A stretch of DNA of 17,894 nt, from contig CAZQEN010000143.1 of assembly GCA_964591605.1 (NCBI GenBank), forward strand, positions 1-17,894. The letters run 5' to 3'. Under the pieces are notes generated by a model. The model searched no databases. It was not told the origin of the DNA and worked only from the letters and a program-made list of their open reading frames with translations. Below, in pieces: positions 1 through 6,344 of the stretch (position 1 is the stretch's first letter; the number at the start of each line of letters is the position of its first letter). The translations under genes and the position numbers were made by a program. Origin of the DNA: CAYLLT01 sp964591605 (GTDB taxonomy: Bacteria; Planctomycetota; Phycisphaerae; UBA1845; PWPN01).

Positions 1-450
1 AACACCGGCGCGGGCACCCTGTTCATGGTCTTCGGGGAGCCAGATATTGTGATTCACCGGTTGGAAACCGGTGCCACAAGGAAGAAAGAGACCACAAAGA
101 AAAACGGGGCCACGGAGGCGGAACAGCTCTCGGTCGAGATCCGCGGACTCGACGTGTACGACCCGACGACGGGCGAAATCCGCTCGAACAGCACGGACGA
201 CATCGCCTGCTGGTTCCTCGACACCGACTACGACGGCGAGAGCTTCTTCGTCCGGCATGCGTACTTCACCGGTGCGGATGAGCCGTACGAGAAGCTCAAG
301 CGCGCCCTGCGGGCCGAGATCGACGAAGCCGCCTGGTCGGCGCTCTACCAGACCAAGAGCCGGCCGTTCGAGAAGCCGCAGTCGGGCAGGATCGCCGTCA
401 AAGTCATCAATCACTACGGTGACGAAGTCATGCGCGTGTTCGAGGTGTGA
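1..450 (+). CDS. Site-specific DNA methyltransferase, C-terminal fragment (5' end outside window)
   Basis: The frame is open from base 1 (NTGAGTLFMVFGEPDI...) to the TGA at 448-450, so only about the last 149 residues are visible. Segments such as DVYDPTTGEIRS, DDIACWFLDTDY, ESFFVRHAY and the ending KVINHYGDEVMRVFEV resemble, from memory, the conserved C-terminus of type III-like adenine methyltransferases (Mod) in restriction-modification systems. The catalytic motifs (FxGxG and DPPY) would lie upstream and cannot be checked. Between the GEPDI segment and the VEIRGLDVYDP segment lies a Lys/Thr-rich, low-complexity stretch of about 25 residues. Its DNA carries an intergenic-type hairpin repeat, so it looks like an in-frame insertion. 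An internal ATG at 25 is an artefact of truncation, not the true start. The family assignment is moderately sure. Whether a restriction subunit lies upstream is unknown. Confidence 0.6.
   Translation, partial: NTGAGTLFMVFGEPDIVIHRLETGATRKKETTKKNGATEAEQLSVEIRGLDVYDPTTGEIRSNSTDDIACWFLDTDYDGESFFVRHAYFTGADEPYEKLKRALRAEIDEAAWSALYQTKSRPFEKPQSGRIAVKVINHYGDEVMRVFEV
55..78 (+). repeat. Hairpin-CCACA repeat inside the methyltransferase frame
   Basis: CACCGGTT (55-62), loop GGA (63-65) and AACCGGTG (66-73) form a perfect 8-bp stem, followed directly by CCACA (74-78). The same layout (8-base arms, 3-base loop, CCACA) recurs at 1951-1974 and 8522-8545 with different but still pairing arms. The following bases (about 88-115, with 'gaccacaaag' and 'gccacggagg') resemble degraded dispersed 'ccacgaagg' repeats. 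Confidence 0.7.
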
Positions 451-567
451 GGGTCGCATCAGACGGCGGCGCTTCCGCGGGGTCGCTTCGCTGGCGACGG
501 GGCGGGGCGTCAGATGTGCGGCCCGGGGGCGCGGTAGGGTGAGCGGGGCTTCTGGAAGGAGCGGCGA

Positions 568-1767
568 ATGGGTTGGGTTTGGACATCCTGGGTGTGCGGG
601 CTCGGGCTGGGGGTGGTGTGGATGGCGGGGCCGGTGATGGCGGCGGAGCCGGGCGGGCGGGGCGGCGGGGATGCGGCCGGCGGGCCGGCGACGGGGCTGC
701 GGCTGTACGTCGGCACCTACACGACGCCGAAGAACGCCAGCAAGGGGATCTACCGGCTGGACATGGACCCGCGGACCGGCCGGCTGGGCGAGCCGGTCGT
801 GGCGGGGGAGGCCCGGAGCCCGTCGTTCCTGGCGATCGACCGGCGGGAGCGGTTTCTGTACGCCGTGGGCGAGCTGTCCACGTTTGAGGGGCAACAGAGC
901 GGGGCGGTGAGCGCGTTTGCGATCGATCCGGCGTCCGGCCGGCTCACGCTGCTCAATCAGCAGGCCTCCGGCGGCGTCGGGCCGTGCTACGTGTCGCTTG
1001 ATGCCGGCGGCCGGTACGCGCTCGTCGCCAACTACGGGAGCGGCAGCGTGAGTGCGCTGCCGATCGAAGCGGACGGGCGGCTCGGGAAGGCGACGGCGGT
1101 CGTCCAGCACGAAGGCGCCGGCCCGGACCCGAAGCGTCAGACCGGCCCGCACGCGCACTCCATCCGGTGCGACCCGGCCGGTCGGCTGGTCTTCGCGCCG
1201 GACCTGGGCATCGACCGGGTGATGATCTATCGCCTCGGCGGCGACGGCACGCTTCGGCCGGGCAGTCCGCCCGGCGCGACGCTCGATCCGGGCAGCGGAC
1301 CGCGGCATCTGGACTTTCATCCGGGCGGCCGGTTCATCTACGTGATCAATGAGCTGGGTTGCAGCGTCACCGTGTTTGCGTATGACGCGGAGCGCGGGGC
1401 GATGCGGCCGGTGCAGACGATCTCGACGCTGCCGGGCGGGTTTTCCGGGCTCAATACGTGCGCGGATATCCACGTGCACCCCTCCGGCCGATTCTTGTAC
1501 GGCTCCAACCGCGGGCATGACAGCATCGCGATCTTTGCCATCGATGGGGAGACCGGGAAACTCACGGCCGTGGGCCACCAGTCGACACAGGGCAAGACGC
1601 CGCGGAACTTCAACATCGATCCGTCGGGCACGTGGCTCATCGCGGCGAACCAGGCTTCGGATTCGCTGGTGGTCTTCCGGATCGACGGCCAGACGGGGCT
1701 GCTGCGCCCGGCCGACTCCACTGCGACGGTGCCGTCGCCGGTGTGCGTCCAGTTTGTGAGCCGATGA
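568..1767 (+). CDS. Exported lactonase-family protein (6-phosphogluconolactonase-like beta-propeller)
   Basis: This 399-residue protein matches the 7-bladed lactonase family (Pfam Lactonase, PF10282; cytoplasmic relatives hydrolyse 6-phosphogluconolactone in the pentose phosphate pathway). Repeating blade signatures are visible: LYVGTYT near the N-terminus, ALVANYGSGSVS, GPHAHSIRCDP, GPRHLDFHPGGRFIYVINE, DIHVHPSGRFLYGSNRG and PRNFNIDPSGTWLIAANQ. Residues 1-25 form a signal peptide with a hydrophobic core ending GPVMA before AEPGG, so the protein is probably exported and may act on a lactone other than phosphogluconolactone. The ATG is preceded by GGAAGGAGCGG. The gene stands alone, 117 bases after the methyltransferase fragment and convergent with the HDOD-GGDEF gene. 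Length is normal for the family. Fold and family are sure; the substrate is not. Confidence 0.88.
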   Translation: MGWVWTSWVCGLGLGVVWMAGPVMAAEPGGRGGGDAAGGPATGLRLYVGTYTTPKNASKGIYRLDMDPRTGRLGEPVVAGEARSPSFLAIDRRERFLYAVGELSTFEGQQSGAVSAFAIDPASGRLTLLNQQASGGVGPCYVSLDAGGRYALVANYGSGSVSALPIEADGRLGKATAVVQHEGAGPDPKRQTGPHAHSIRCDPAGRLVFAPDLGIDRVMIYRLGGDGTLRPGSPPGATLDPGSGPRHLDFHPGGRFIYVINELGCSVTVFAYDAERGAMRPVQTISTLPGGFSGLNTCADIHVHPSGRFLYGSNRGHDSIAIFAIDGETGKLTAVGHQSTQGKTPRNFNIDPSGTWLIAANQASDSLVVFRIDGQTGLLRPADSTATVPSPVCVQFVSR

Positions 1768-2085
1768 GTGCGCCCTGGGCGGAGTCGGCGGCCGCGGGAT
1801 GCGTGTTTGGCGGCGTTTTGGTGGAACGCGAGGGTTGGGCAGAAGGGCGGGTCAGTGCGTGAACCCCTCGCTGGCGCTTCGGGCTCTATTGCCGGTGGCT
1901 GGACGCTCAGCACGGACGATACCGGTGCCACACGGGGGCGCTGCTGCCTGCACCGGCGAGACGCCGGTGCCACACCGGGGGGTGTCTTGATGGAACGCGA
2001 CACCCGAGCGAGGGTTGGCCGGAAGGGCGGGTGAGCGCGTGAACCCCTCGCTGGCGCTTCGGGCTCGATTGCTGGTGCGCGGGGG
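1768..2085. repeat. Repeat-filled spacer between convergent genes, with a 65-base direct repeat
   Basis: No gene is supported here. Two copies of a ~65-base unit lie exactly 180 bases apart (1829-1893 and 2009-2073). They share 'agggttgg', 'gaagggcgggt' and 'gaacccctcgctggcgctt' with few substitutions. Shorter similarity extends upstream ('tggaacgcg' at 1822-1830 and 1991-1999), interrupted by a 9-base insertion in the second copy. Between them are a hairpin-CCACA element (1951-1974) and a degenerate relative whose right arm and tail are at 1920-1932. The spacer separates two convergent genes. No classical hairpin plus T-run terminator was seen. Confidence 0.75.
1951..1974 (+). repeat. Hairpin-CCACA repeat
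   Basis: CACCGGCG (1951-1958), loop AGA (1959-1961) and CGCCGGTG (1962-1969) form a perfect 8-bp stem, followed by CCACA (1970-1974). Relative to the copy at 55-78, the two innermost pairs change from TT/AA to CG/CG, so pairing is kept. A degenerate copy keeps only the right half (TACCGGTG then CCACA, 1920-1932). Confidence 0.75.
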
Positions 2086-3621
2086 TCAGGCGTCGGCGAG
2101 GACGACGCGGTTGCGGCCGGCGTGTTTGGCGTCGTAGAGGCAGCGGTCCGCGCGTTCGATGAGGGTGCGCGGCTCGGCGTTGGGGTTACCCGGCGGTACG
2201 CAGGCCCCGCCGATGCTCGCGGTGATGGAGACGACCTTCTGGCTGGAGCTCGTGCAGGGGATGCGCAGCTCCTGGATGGCGGTGCGAATCTGCTCGCCGA
2301 GTTCGCGCAGCTCGCCGGCCGTCGCGTTGATGACCAGCAGGGCGAACTCCTCGCCGCCGTAGCGGGCGGCGAAACGGGTTGCGTCGGCCAGGCGCTGGAG
2401 GCAGGCGCCGACCTGGCGCAGGGCCTCGTCGCCGGTCTGATGGCCGAAGGTGTCGTTGAGCTTCTTGAAGCGGTCCAGATCGAGCAGCAGCAGGCCCAGG
2501 CCGTGGCTGCGCTGGCTGGCGGCCTGGCAAGCCTCCTGGAGCTGCTGGTCGAGGGCGGCGCGGTTGGCGATCCCGGTGAGGGCATCCGTCATTGCCTGCT
2601 GGGCGAGCCGGGCGTTCTGGTCGTTGAGCGCTTCCATCTGGCGCCGGGCGGCCTCCTCGCGCTGGGCGACCTGGGCCCGCTCGAGTTCGGCGGCCATGGT
2701 CAGGCGGGCAAGCTGCATGCAGGCTTCCGCCTGGATATCCTGGTAGCAGCGAGTCGGGCCGATGTTCAGCGCGAACAGGTTCGCGGTTTCCTTGACGTGT
2801 GCGTCCAGGGCGTTGAGGGCGTTCGTGAGCGGCGGCTCTTCGATGGGCAGCCCTTCGATGATCGCCTGTTTGACTGCGTCGAGATTTCCGGCGGACGTTT
2901 CCGCGCAGAACAGGTCCGCGATGGTGGCCGCGGCGCGGAGGATCCGCACGAGCTGGTCCTGGCTGGGGTCGTCGCTGGCATGGACGTGGATGGGGGCGTG
3001 GTGGGTGGCGAGGGCCGCGCACAGGGTCTCGGGCAGCCCCCAGTGGCTGAGCAGTTCCTGTCCGATGACCTCGTGGGTGACGCCGAGCACTTCCTGCTCG
3101 ACGGTCTGGAACGGCTCGCGGCCGGAGTCGTAGCGCTGAAGCACGGGCGCGTAGAGATCCCGGGCACAGTGGAATGCGGCCAGCATGCCGATGTCGCACA
3201 GCAGACCGGCCACGAAGGCCTCGTCGCTGATGGCCCGCCGGACGCGCTCGGCGAGCAGGCGGCTGGCCACGGCGGTGGTGAGCGAGCGCCGCCAGTAGCC
3301 GGCGTAATCGAATTCGCCGGTGCGCCGCCTCTGCATGATGTCGATCAGCGAGAAGCTCAGGACCATCACCTTGACCGTGCGGAGACCGAGCACGACCGTG
3401 GCCTGCTGAAGGGATGAGACGCGGCGGGAAAGACCGAATAACGAGGAATTGACGATCTTGAGCAGTTTGCCGGTCAGGGCCGGGTCCTGCTGGATGACGC
3501 GTGCGATCTCGGCGATCGAACAGTCATCCGTGTGTGTCATCTTGAGGATCTGGACAGCCACCGCAGGAAGCGACGGAAGATTGTCGGCGTTCCGGATACG
3601 TTCAATGATCCCTGATGTCAT
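2086..3621 (-). CDS. HDOD-GGDEF signalling protein (putative diguanylate cyclase)
   Basis: From the ATG at 3621 this is 511 residues. Residues ~12-218 form an HDOD domain (NLPSLPAVAVQIL, DPALTGKLLKIVNSSLFG, GLLCDIGML). Residues ~310-345 are a charged, probably coiled-coil linker. Residues ~345-511 form a GGDEF domain with DALTGIANR, the metal-binding LLDLDRFKKLND, and an intact RYGGEEFA active loop (GGEEF at 422-426), consistent with making c-di-GMP from two GTP. The I-site RxxD expected five residues before GGEEF reads DATR (413-416), so normal product inhibition is doubtful. Cys replaces the His often seen in the HDOD GLLHDIG segment. No signal peptide or membrane segment is seen, so it should be cytosolic. 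A GTG at 3657 would add 12 residues; the ATG is preferred for its own sake and for GGAG, although that lies 11 bases upstream. Confidence 0.88.
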   Translation of the reverse strand: MTSGIIERIRNADNLPSLPAVAVQILKMTHTDDCSIAEIARVIQQDPALTGKLLKIVNSSLFGLSRRVSSLQQATVVLGLRTVKVMVLSFSLIDIMQRRRTGEFDYAGYWRRSLTTAVASRLLAERVRRAISDEAFVAGLLCDIGMLAAFHCARDLYAPVLQRYDSGREPFQTVEQEVLGVTHEVIGQELLSHWGLPETLCAALATHHAPIHVHASDDPSQDQLVRILRAAATIADLFCAETSAGNLDAVKQAIIEGLPIEEPPLTNALNALDAHVKETANLFALNIGPTRCYQDIQAEACMQLARLTMAAELERAQVAQREEAARRQMEALNDQNARLAQQAMTDALTGIANRAALDQQLQEACQAASQRSHGLGLLLLDLDRFKKLNDTFGHQTGDEALRQVGACLQRLADATRFAARYGGEEFALLVINATAGELRELGEQIRTAIQELRIPCTSSSQKVVSITASIGGACVPPGNPNAEPRTLIERADRCLYDAKHAGRNRVVLADA

Positions 3622-4143
3622 CGCCGTCCGCGCTCCAATACGAATGGCCGTCGACACCTCTCAGCCAGCCCATAGGTTCACCGCTCACCCACGGGGATGG
3701 GTGGCGGCTCATCGTCATGCAGATCTCGCGGCACGCCCCGGCAATCCCTTCGTCAACGCGTCGATGCACGAGTGAGCTGGGTTCCTCATGAATCGTCGAC
3801 GACGCGGCGGACGTGGCTTTCGCCCAGTTGAGAGCCGCCCTGATCTCCGGTTGAGGTGGTTTCCCCAACCCTGTCAACATCGGCTGGATGCCCGCGATGC
3901 TTCAGCGGCATTTGAACCTGTTTCGTGAAGCGAGTAAGACAGCCGAACTTGAGGGTGTTGGGTTCGGGAGCACCCCGGCTCGTGCAGAGCGTTGATGGCT
4001 ATACTCCGATAAAGTGAGCCGCCGACGGCGGTGAGCGATGGCCGCGGGGGCCACTGGACGGGCGGCGGTCGCGGATGGAGAATGCACGCGGCCGGGTCCC
4101 CCGGGCGGACCCCGCCTCACTGGAACCGGACTGGAGACCGTGC
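3622..4143. other. Non-coding spacer between HDOD-GGDEF and receiver genes
   Basis: No convincing gene is present. An 8-base hairpin-like element lies in the leader of the minus-strand gene: CACCCA (3686-3691), loop CGGGGA, TGGGTG (3698-3703). On the plus strand a TATACT hexamer (4000-4005) could be a -10 box for the response regulator, but no -35 box sits at a standard distance. ORFs through here, including one at 3602-3880 on the minus strand, have no recognisable content. Confidence 0.4.
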
Positions 4144-4584
4144 GTGGAACAGGAGCGACCGATACCCGTCTCGCGGGTCCTGATCGTGGACGACAACCAG
4201 CAGAACCTGGAGCTGCTGGCGGCCTACGTGGAAGGGATTCCGCACGTGGCCGTCGACCTGGCCAGTAACGGCCGCGAGGCGCTGGCCCGGGTGGCGGAGC
4301 ATCCGCCCGATTTGATCCTGCTGGATGTGATGATGCCCAAGATGTCGGGCTTCGAGGTCTGCCGGCAGATCAAGAGCGACCCCGATACGCGCGACATTCA
4401 GATCATCATGGTGACCGCGCTCAACGAGCTGGGCGACCACGAGCGGGCCCGCGACTGCGGCACCGACGATTTTCTGACCAAGCCGGTGACCCGCGAAGAG
4501 CTGGTGAGCCGGGTCCAGAACCTGCTCCGCGTCCGCCACATGAAACGCGAATCCGCGGAGGCGGACGAGGCGGCGGCGAACTGA
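4144..4584 (+). CDS. Single-domain response regulator (CheY-like receiver)
   Basis: From the GTG at 4144 this is 146 residues, essentially one REC domain. The acidic pair D16-D17 sits in VLIVDDN, the phospho-acceptor is D61 in LLDVMMPKMSG, T91 is in MVTAL, and K113 is in KPVTREEL, so all phosphorylation residues are present. A short charged tail follows, with no DNA-binding or enzymatic output domain. It would therefore act by protein interaction or as an intermediate in a phosphorelay. The GTG is chosen because GGAG lies 7 bases upstream (4133-4136) and the domain begins just after it. An in-frame ATG at 4075 would add 23 Pro/Arg-rich residues with no good ribosome site. The neighbouring HDOD-GGDEF gene is divergent, so a functional link is possible but unproven. 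No histidine kinase is in the window. Confidence 0.88.
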   Translation: MEQERPIPVSRVLIVDDNQQNLELLAAYVEGIPHVAVDLASNGREALARVAEHPPDLILLDVMMPKMSGFEVCRQIKSDPDTRDIQIIMVTALNELGDHERARDCGTDDFLTKPVTREELVSRVQNLLRVRHMKRESAEADEAAAN

Positions 4585-4614
4585 CCGGGACGTGCCGCGC
4601 CTGGAATCCGTGTT

Positions 4615-6090
4615 TCATCCGGCGCAGGCGGGATTCACGGGCAGGTTCGCGCCGCTGTAGCAACCCAGAAGAATGTTCATGTCGGCCGCATCCACGTCGC
4701 TGTCGGGGTCCAATCGGGCCGGCTGGCATGGTCCCTCTGTCTGCTCGAACCCCTCGCCGGTCAGACATGCCTGCAGGATGGCAAAGTCACTCTGGTCGAC
4801 ATCGTTGTCCTGATCGATGTCGGCGCGGGTGTGGAGAGCCTGCACGTCGAGCGTGACCATGACGGATTGGGGGCTGTTGGCGGTGCCGGCCGCCTCGATG
4901 GTGACCGTGCCGACGTAGGCGCCTGCCGGGAGCAGGTTCACGTGGCTGTACGTGATCGTGCAGGTATCCGTCTCGCCGGAGGATGCTCCATCCGCCGGTG
5001 AGACGCTCATCCAGGTGACGTTGTCGGTGATGGTGTAGTTGAGGGTACCGGTTCCGGCGTTCGAGATGGTGAAGGTATCGGGTAGGAGGGTGGATCCGAC
5101 GGGCATGCTGCGCGTGATCGCGGCCGGGCTGCGGGCGATCAACGGCTCTCCCAGGAATCCGACGCCCACCACCACTGCACAGAGGTCCCGGTCGGCCACC
5201 GGAAGGTCATTGAGCCAGAGATGGCCCTGGGGATAGTTGTCGTTGAGGGTGGCGTACGCATTGCAGCCCATGTTGTCCTGCGGCAGGATCTTGAGGGCGT
5301 AGCGGTTACCCGGCGTCACCGGAACCTGATGGATGCTCCAGTTGACCGCCACCGGTATGAAATCCGGCGTGGCGTGCTGGCGGGAGAGCGAGGCGGGGCC
5401 GACGGCCGGCCACGAATTGATCGGGCCGCCGTTGTCACGCACGATGGTGGCCAGATACCTGAAGTCTTCGGTGTCCGCAGGCCAGGCCTTGGCCGTCACG
5501 ATCCGGTTGATGCCAGCCGGAACCACGAACGTCTGGTAGATCGGCTGCGTCCACGTCGTGAGGGCGAACGCGTCGCTGCTCGACCCGGGCGGCTCCTGGT
5601 AGCTGGAGTTGTTGAGCCCGTTGACCAGGTCGTAGTGATACACCGGCTGCGTGGGGTAGGCCGTCACCGCCGTCTCGTCGGTGACGTAAAGCCAGTGGGT
5701 CTCGAACGAGTACTTCTTGAGCGGATCGGCCGGGTCCCGGTGATAGAAGTTGGGCGACTGATCGGTGGGCACGCCGGGATCGTAGATTCTCACATCGCGG
5801 AAAGCGCTCTCATCGGGTTCGATGCGGCGCCAGCCGTCCGCGGTCGCGAAGCCCCAGATGGCGGTGTTGGGATTGAACTGGTTGGTCACTCCGACGCCGG
5901 CTCCCTTGCTCCCGTCTTCGCGGAACAGGTGATTCTCGACGGTATACGTGCCGCCGTTCACGTGGTTGCCGACCTGGCGATAGTAGATGAGCTTCCAGCG
6001 TGGTCCGGCCAGTGCCGGTTCGACTGCCCAGACGCCCAGCACAGCTTCGGTCAGCGCAACCAGGATTGTTGAACACGCGGCTTTGCCCAT
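4615..6090 (-). CDS. Exported protein with BACON-like and dockerin-like C-terminal domains
   Basis: From the ATG at 6090 this is 491 residues. Residues 1-28 form a signal peptide (hydrophobic core, cleavage after EPALA). Residues ~29-330 are a region I do not recognise, rich in aromatic residues, Asn and Pro. Residues ~340-420 resemble a BACON-type beta-sandwich (FTISNAGTGTLNYTI, WMSVSP, GTVTIEA). Residues 423-491 carry two Asp-rich calcium-loop-like repeats (ADIDQDNDVDQSDF and LDPDSDVDAADMN), as in dockerin-like tails of planctomycete secreted proteins. The function is probably extracellular or envelope-associated and non-enzymatic; no catalytic motif is seen. The start at 6090 is preferred over the longer frame from 6219 because GAGGG lies just upstream and the signal peptide begins there. 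It is divergent from the next large surface-protein gene and convergent with the receiver gene. Confidence 0.75.
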   Translation of the reverse strand: MGKAACSTILVALTEAVLGVWAVEPALAGPRWKLIYYRQVGNHVNGGTYTVENHLFREDGSKGAGVGVTNQFNPNTAIWGFATADGWRRIEPDESAFRDVRIYDPGVPTDQSPNFYHRDPADPLKKYSFETHWLYVTDETAVTAYPTQPVYHYDLVNGLNNSSYQEPPGSSSDAFALTTWTQPIYQTFVVPAGINRIVTAKAWPADTEDFRYLATIVRDNGGPINSWPAVGPASLSRQHATPDFIPVAVNWSIHQVPVTPGNRYALKILPQDNMGCNAYATLNDNYPQGHLWLNDLPVADRDLCAVVVGVGFLGEPLIARSPAAITRSMPVGSTLLPDTFTISNAGTGTLNYTITDNVTWMSVSPADGASSGETDTCTITYSHVNLLPAGAYVGTVTIEAAGTANSPQSVMVTLDVQALHTRADIDQDNDVDQSDFAILQACLTGEGFEQTEGPCQPARLDPDSDVDAADMNILLGCYSGANLPVNPACAG

Positions 6091-6177
6091 CGTTCCCTCG
6101 CCTGCCCGTTTCCGCGACACTCCGAAGCGATACCGGCTGCCAGAATACCAGTTTACGACGGATATTGCACGTTCCTT

Positions 6178-6191
6178 TGAAAAAAACGCTT
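6178..6191 (-). promoter_or_regulatory. Shared 14-base upstream motif, copy 1
   Basis: Read on the minus strand this is AAGCGTTTTTTTCA, 87 bases before the start of the exported dockerin-like gene. The identical 14-mer lies at 8554-8567, upstream of the PEP-CTERM gene and oriented toward it. Both are preceded by GCTT two or three bases before AAGC, giving a tiny GCTT/AAGC stem. It could be a promoter or leader element; the function is unknown. Confidence 0.5.
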
Positions 6192-6344
6192 TTAAGCCTC
6201 TTCCCCCGGGGCGGTTCATCAGTTATGCTGGTCCTCCAGAGTCGGGAGAGTGCGGGCTGCCCGCGTCGCCGGAGATTCGGCGTCCACACGTTCGCGCGGA
6301 AGGCCGGTCTCTGTCGTCGGCCGGGAGTCCAGGAGGAGATGAAG

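Noticed and set aside
482..498. GTCGC/GCGAC hairpin after the methyltransferase as a terminator
   Set aside because: The 5-bp stem is short and no T-run follows.
3622..3720. Possible c-di-GMP riboswitch in the leader of the HDOD-GGDEF gene
   Set aside because: A hairpin is present (3686-3703), but I could not find the conserved GEMM core segments on the minus strand.
3602..3880. 92-residue minus-strand frame in front of the HDOD-GGDEF gene
   Set aside because: It overlaps the start of the HDOD-GGDEF gene in another frame, has no recognisable content and no convincing ribosome-binding site.
6000..6344. N-terminal extension of the 700-residue exported protein back to 6000
   Set aside because: It would overlap the divergent gene and bury the signal peptide; AGGAGG 8 bases before 6345 supports the shorter form.
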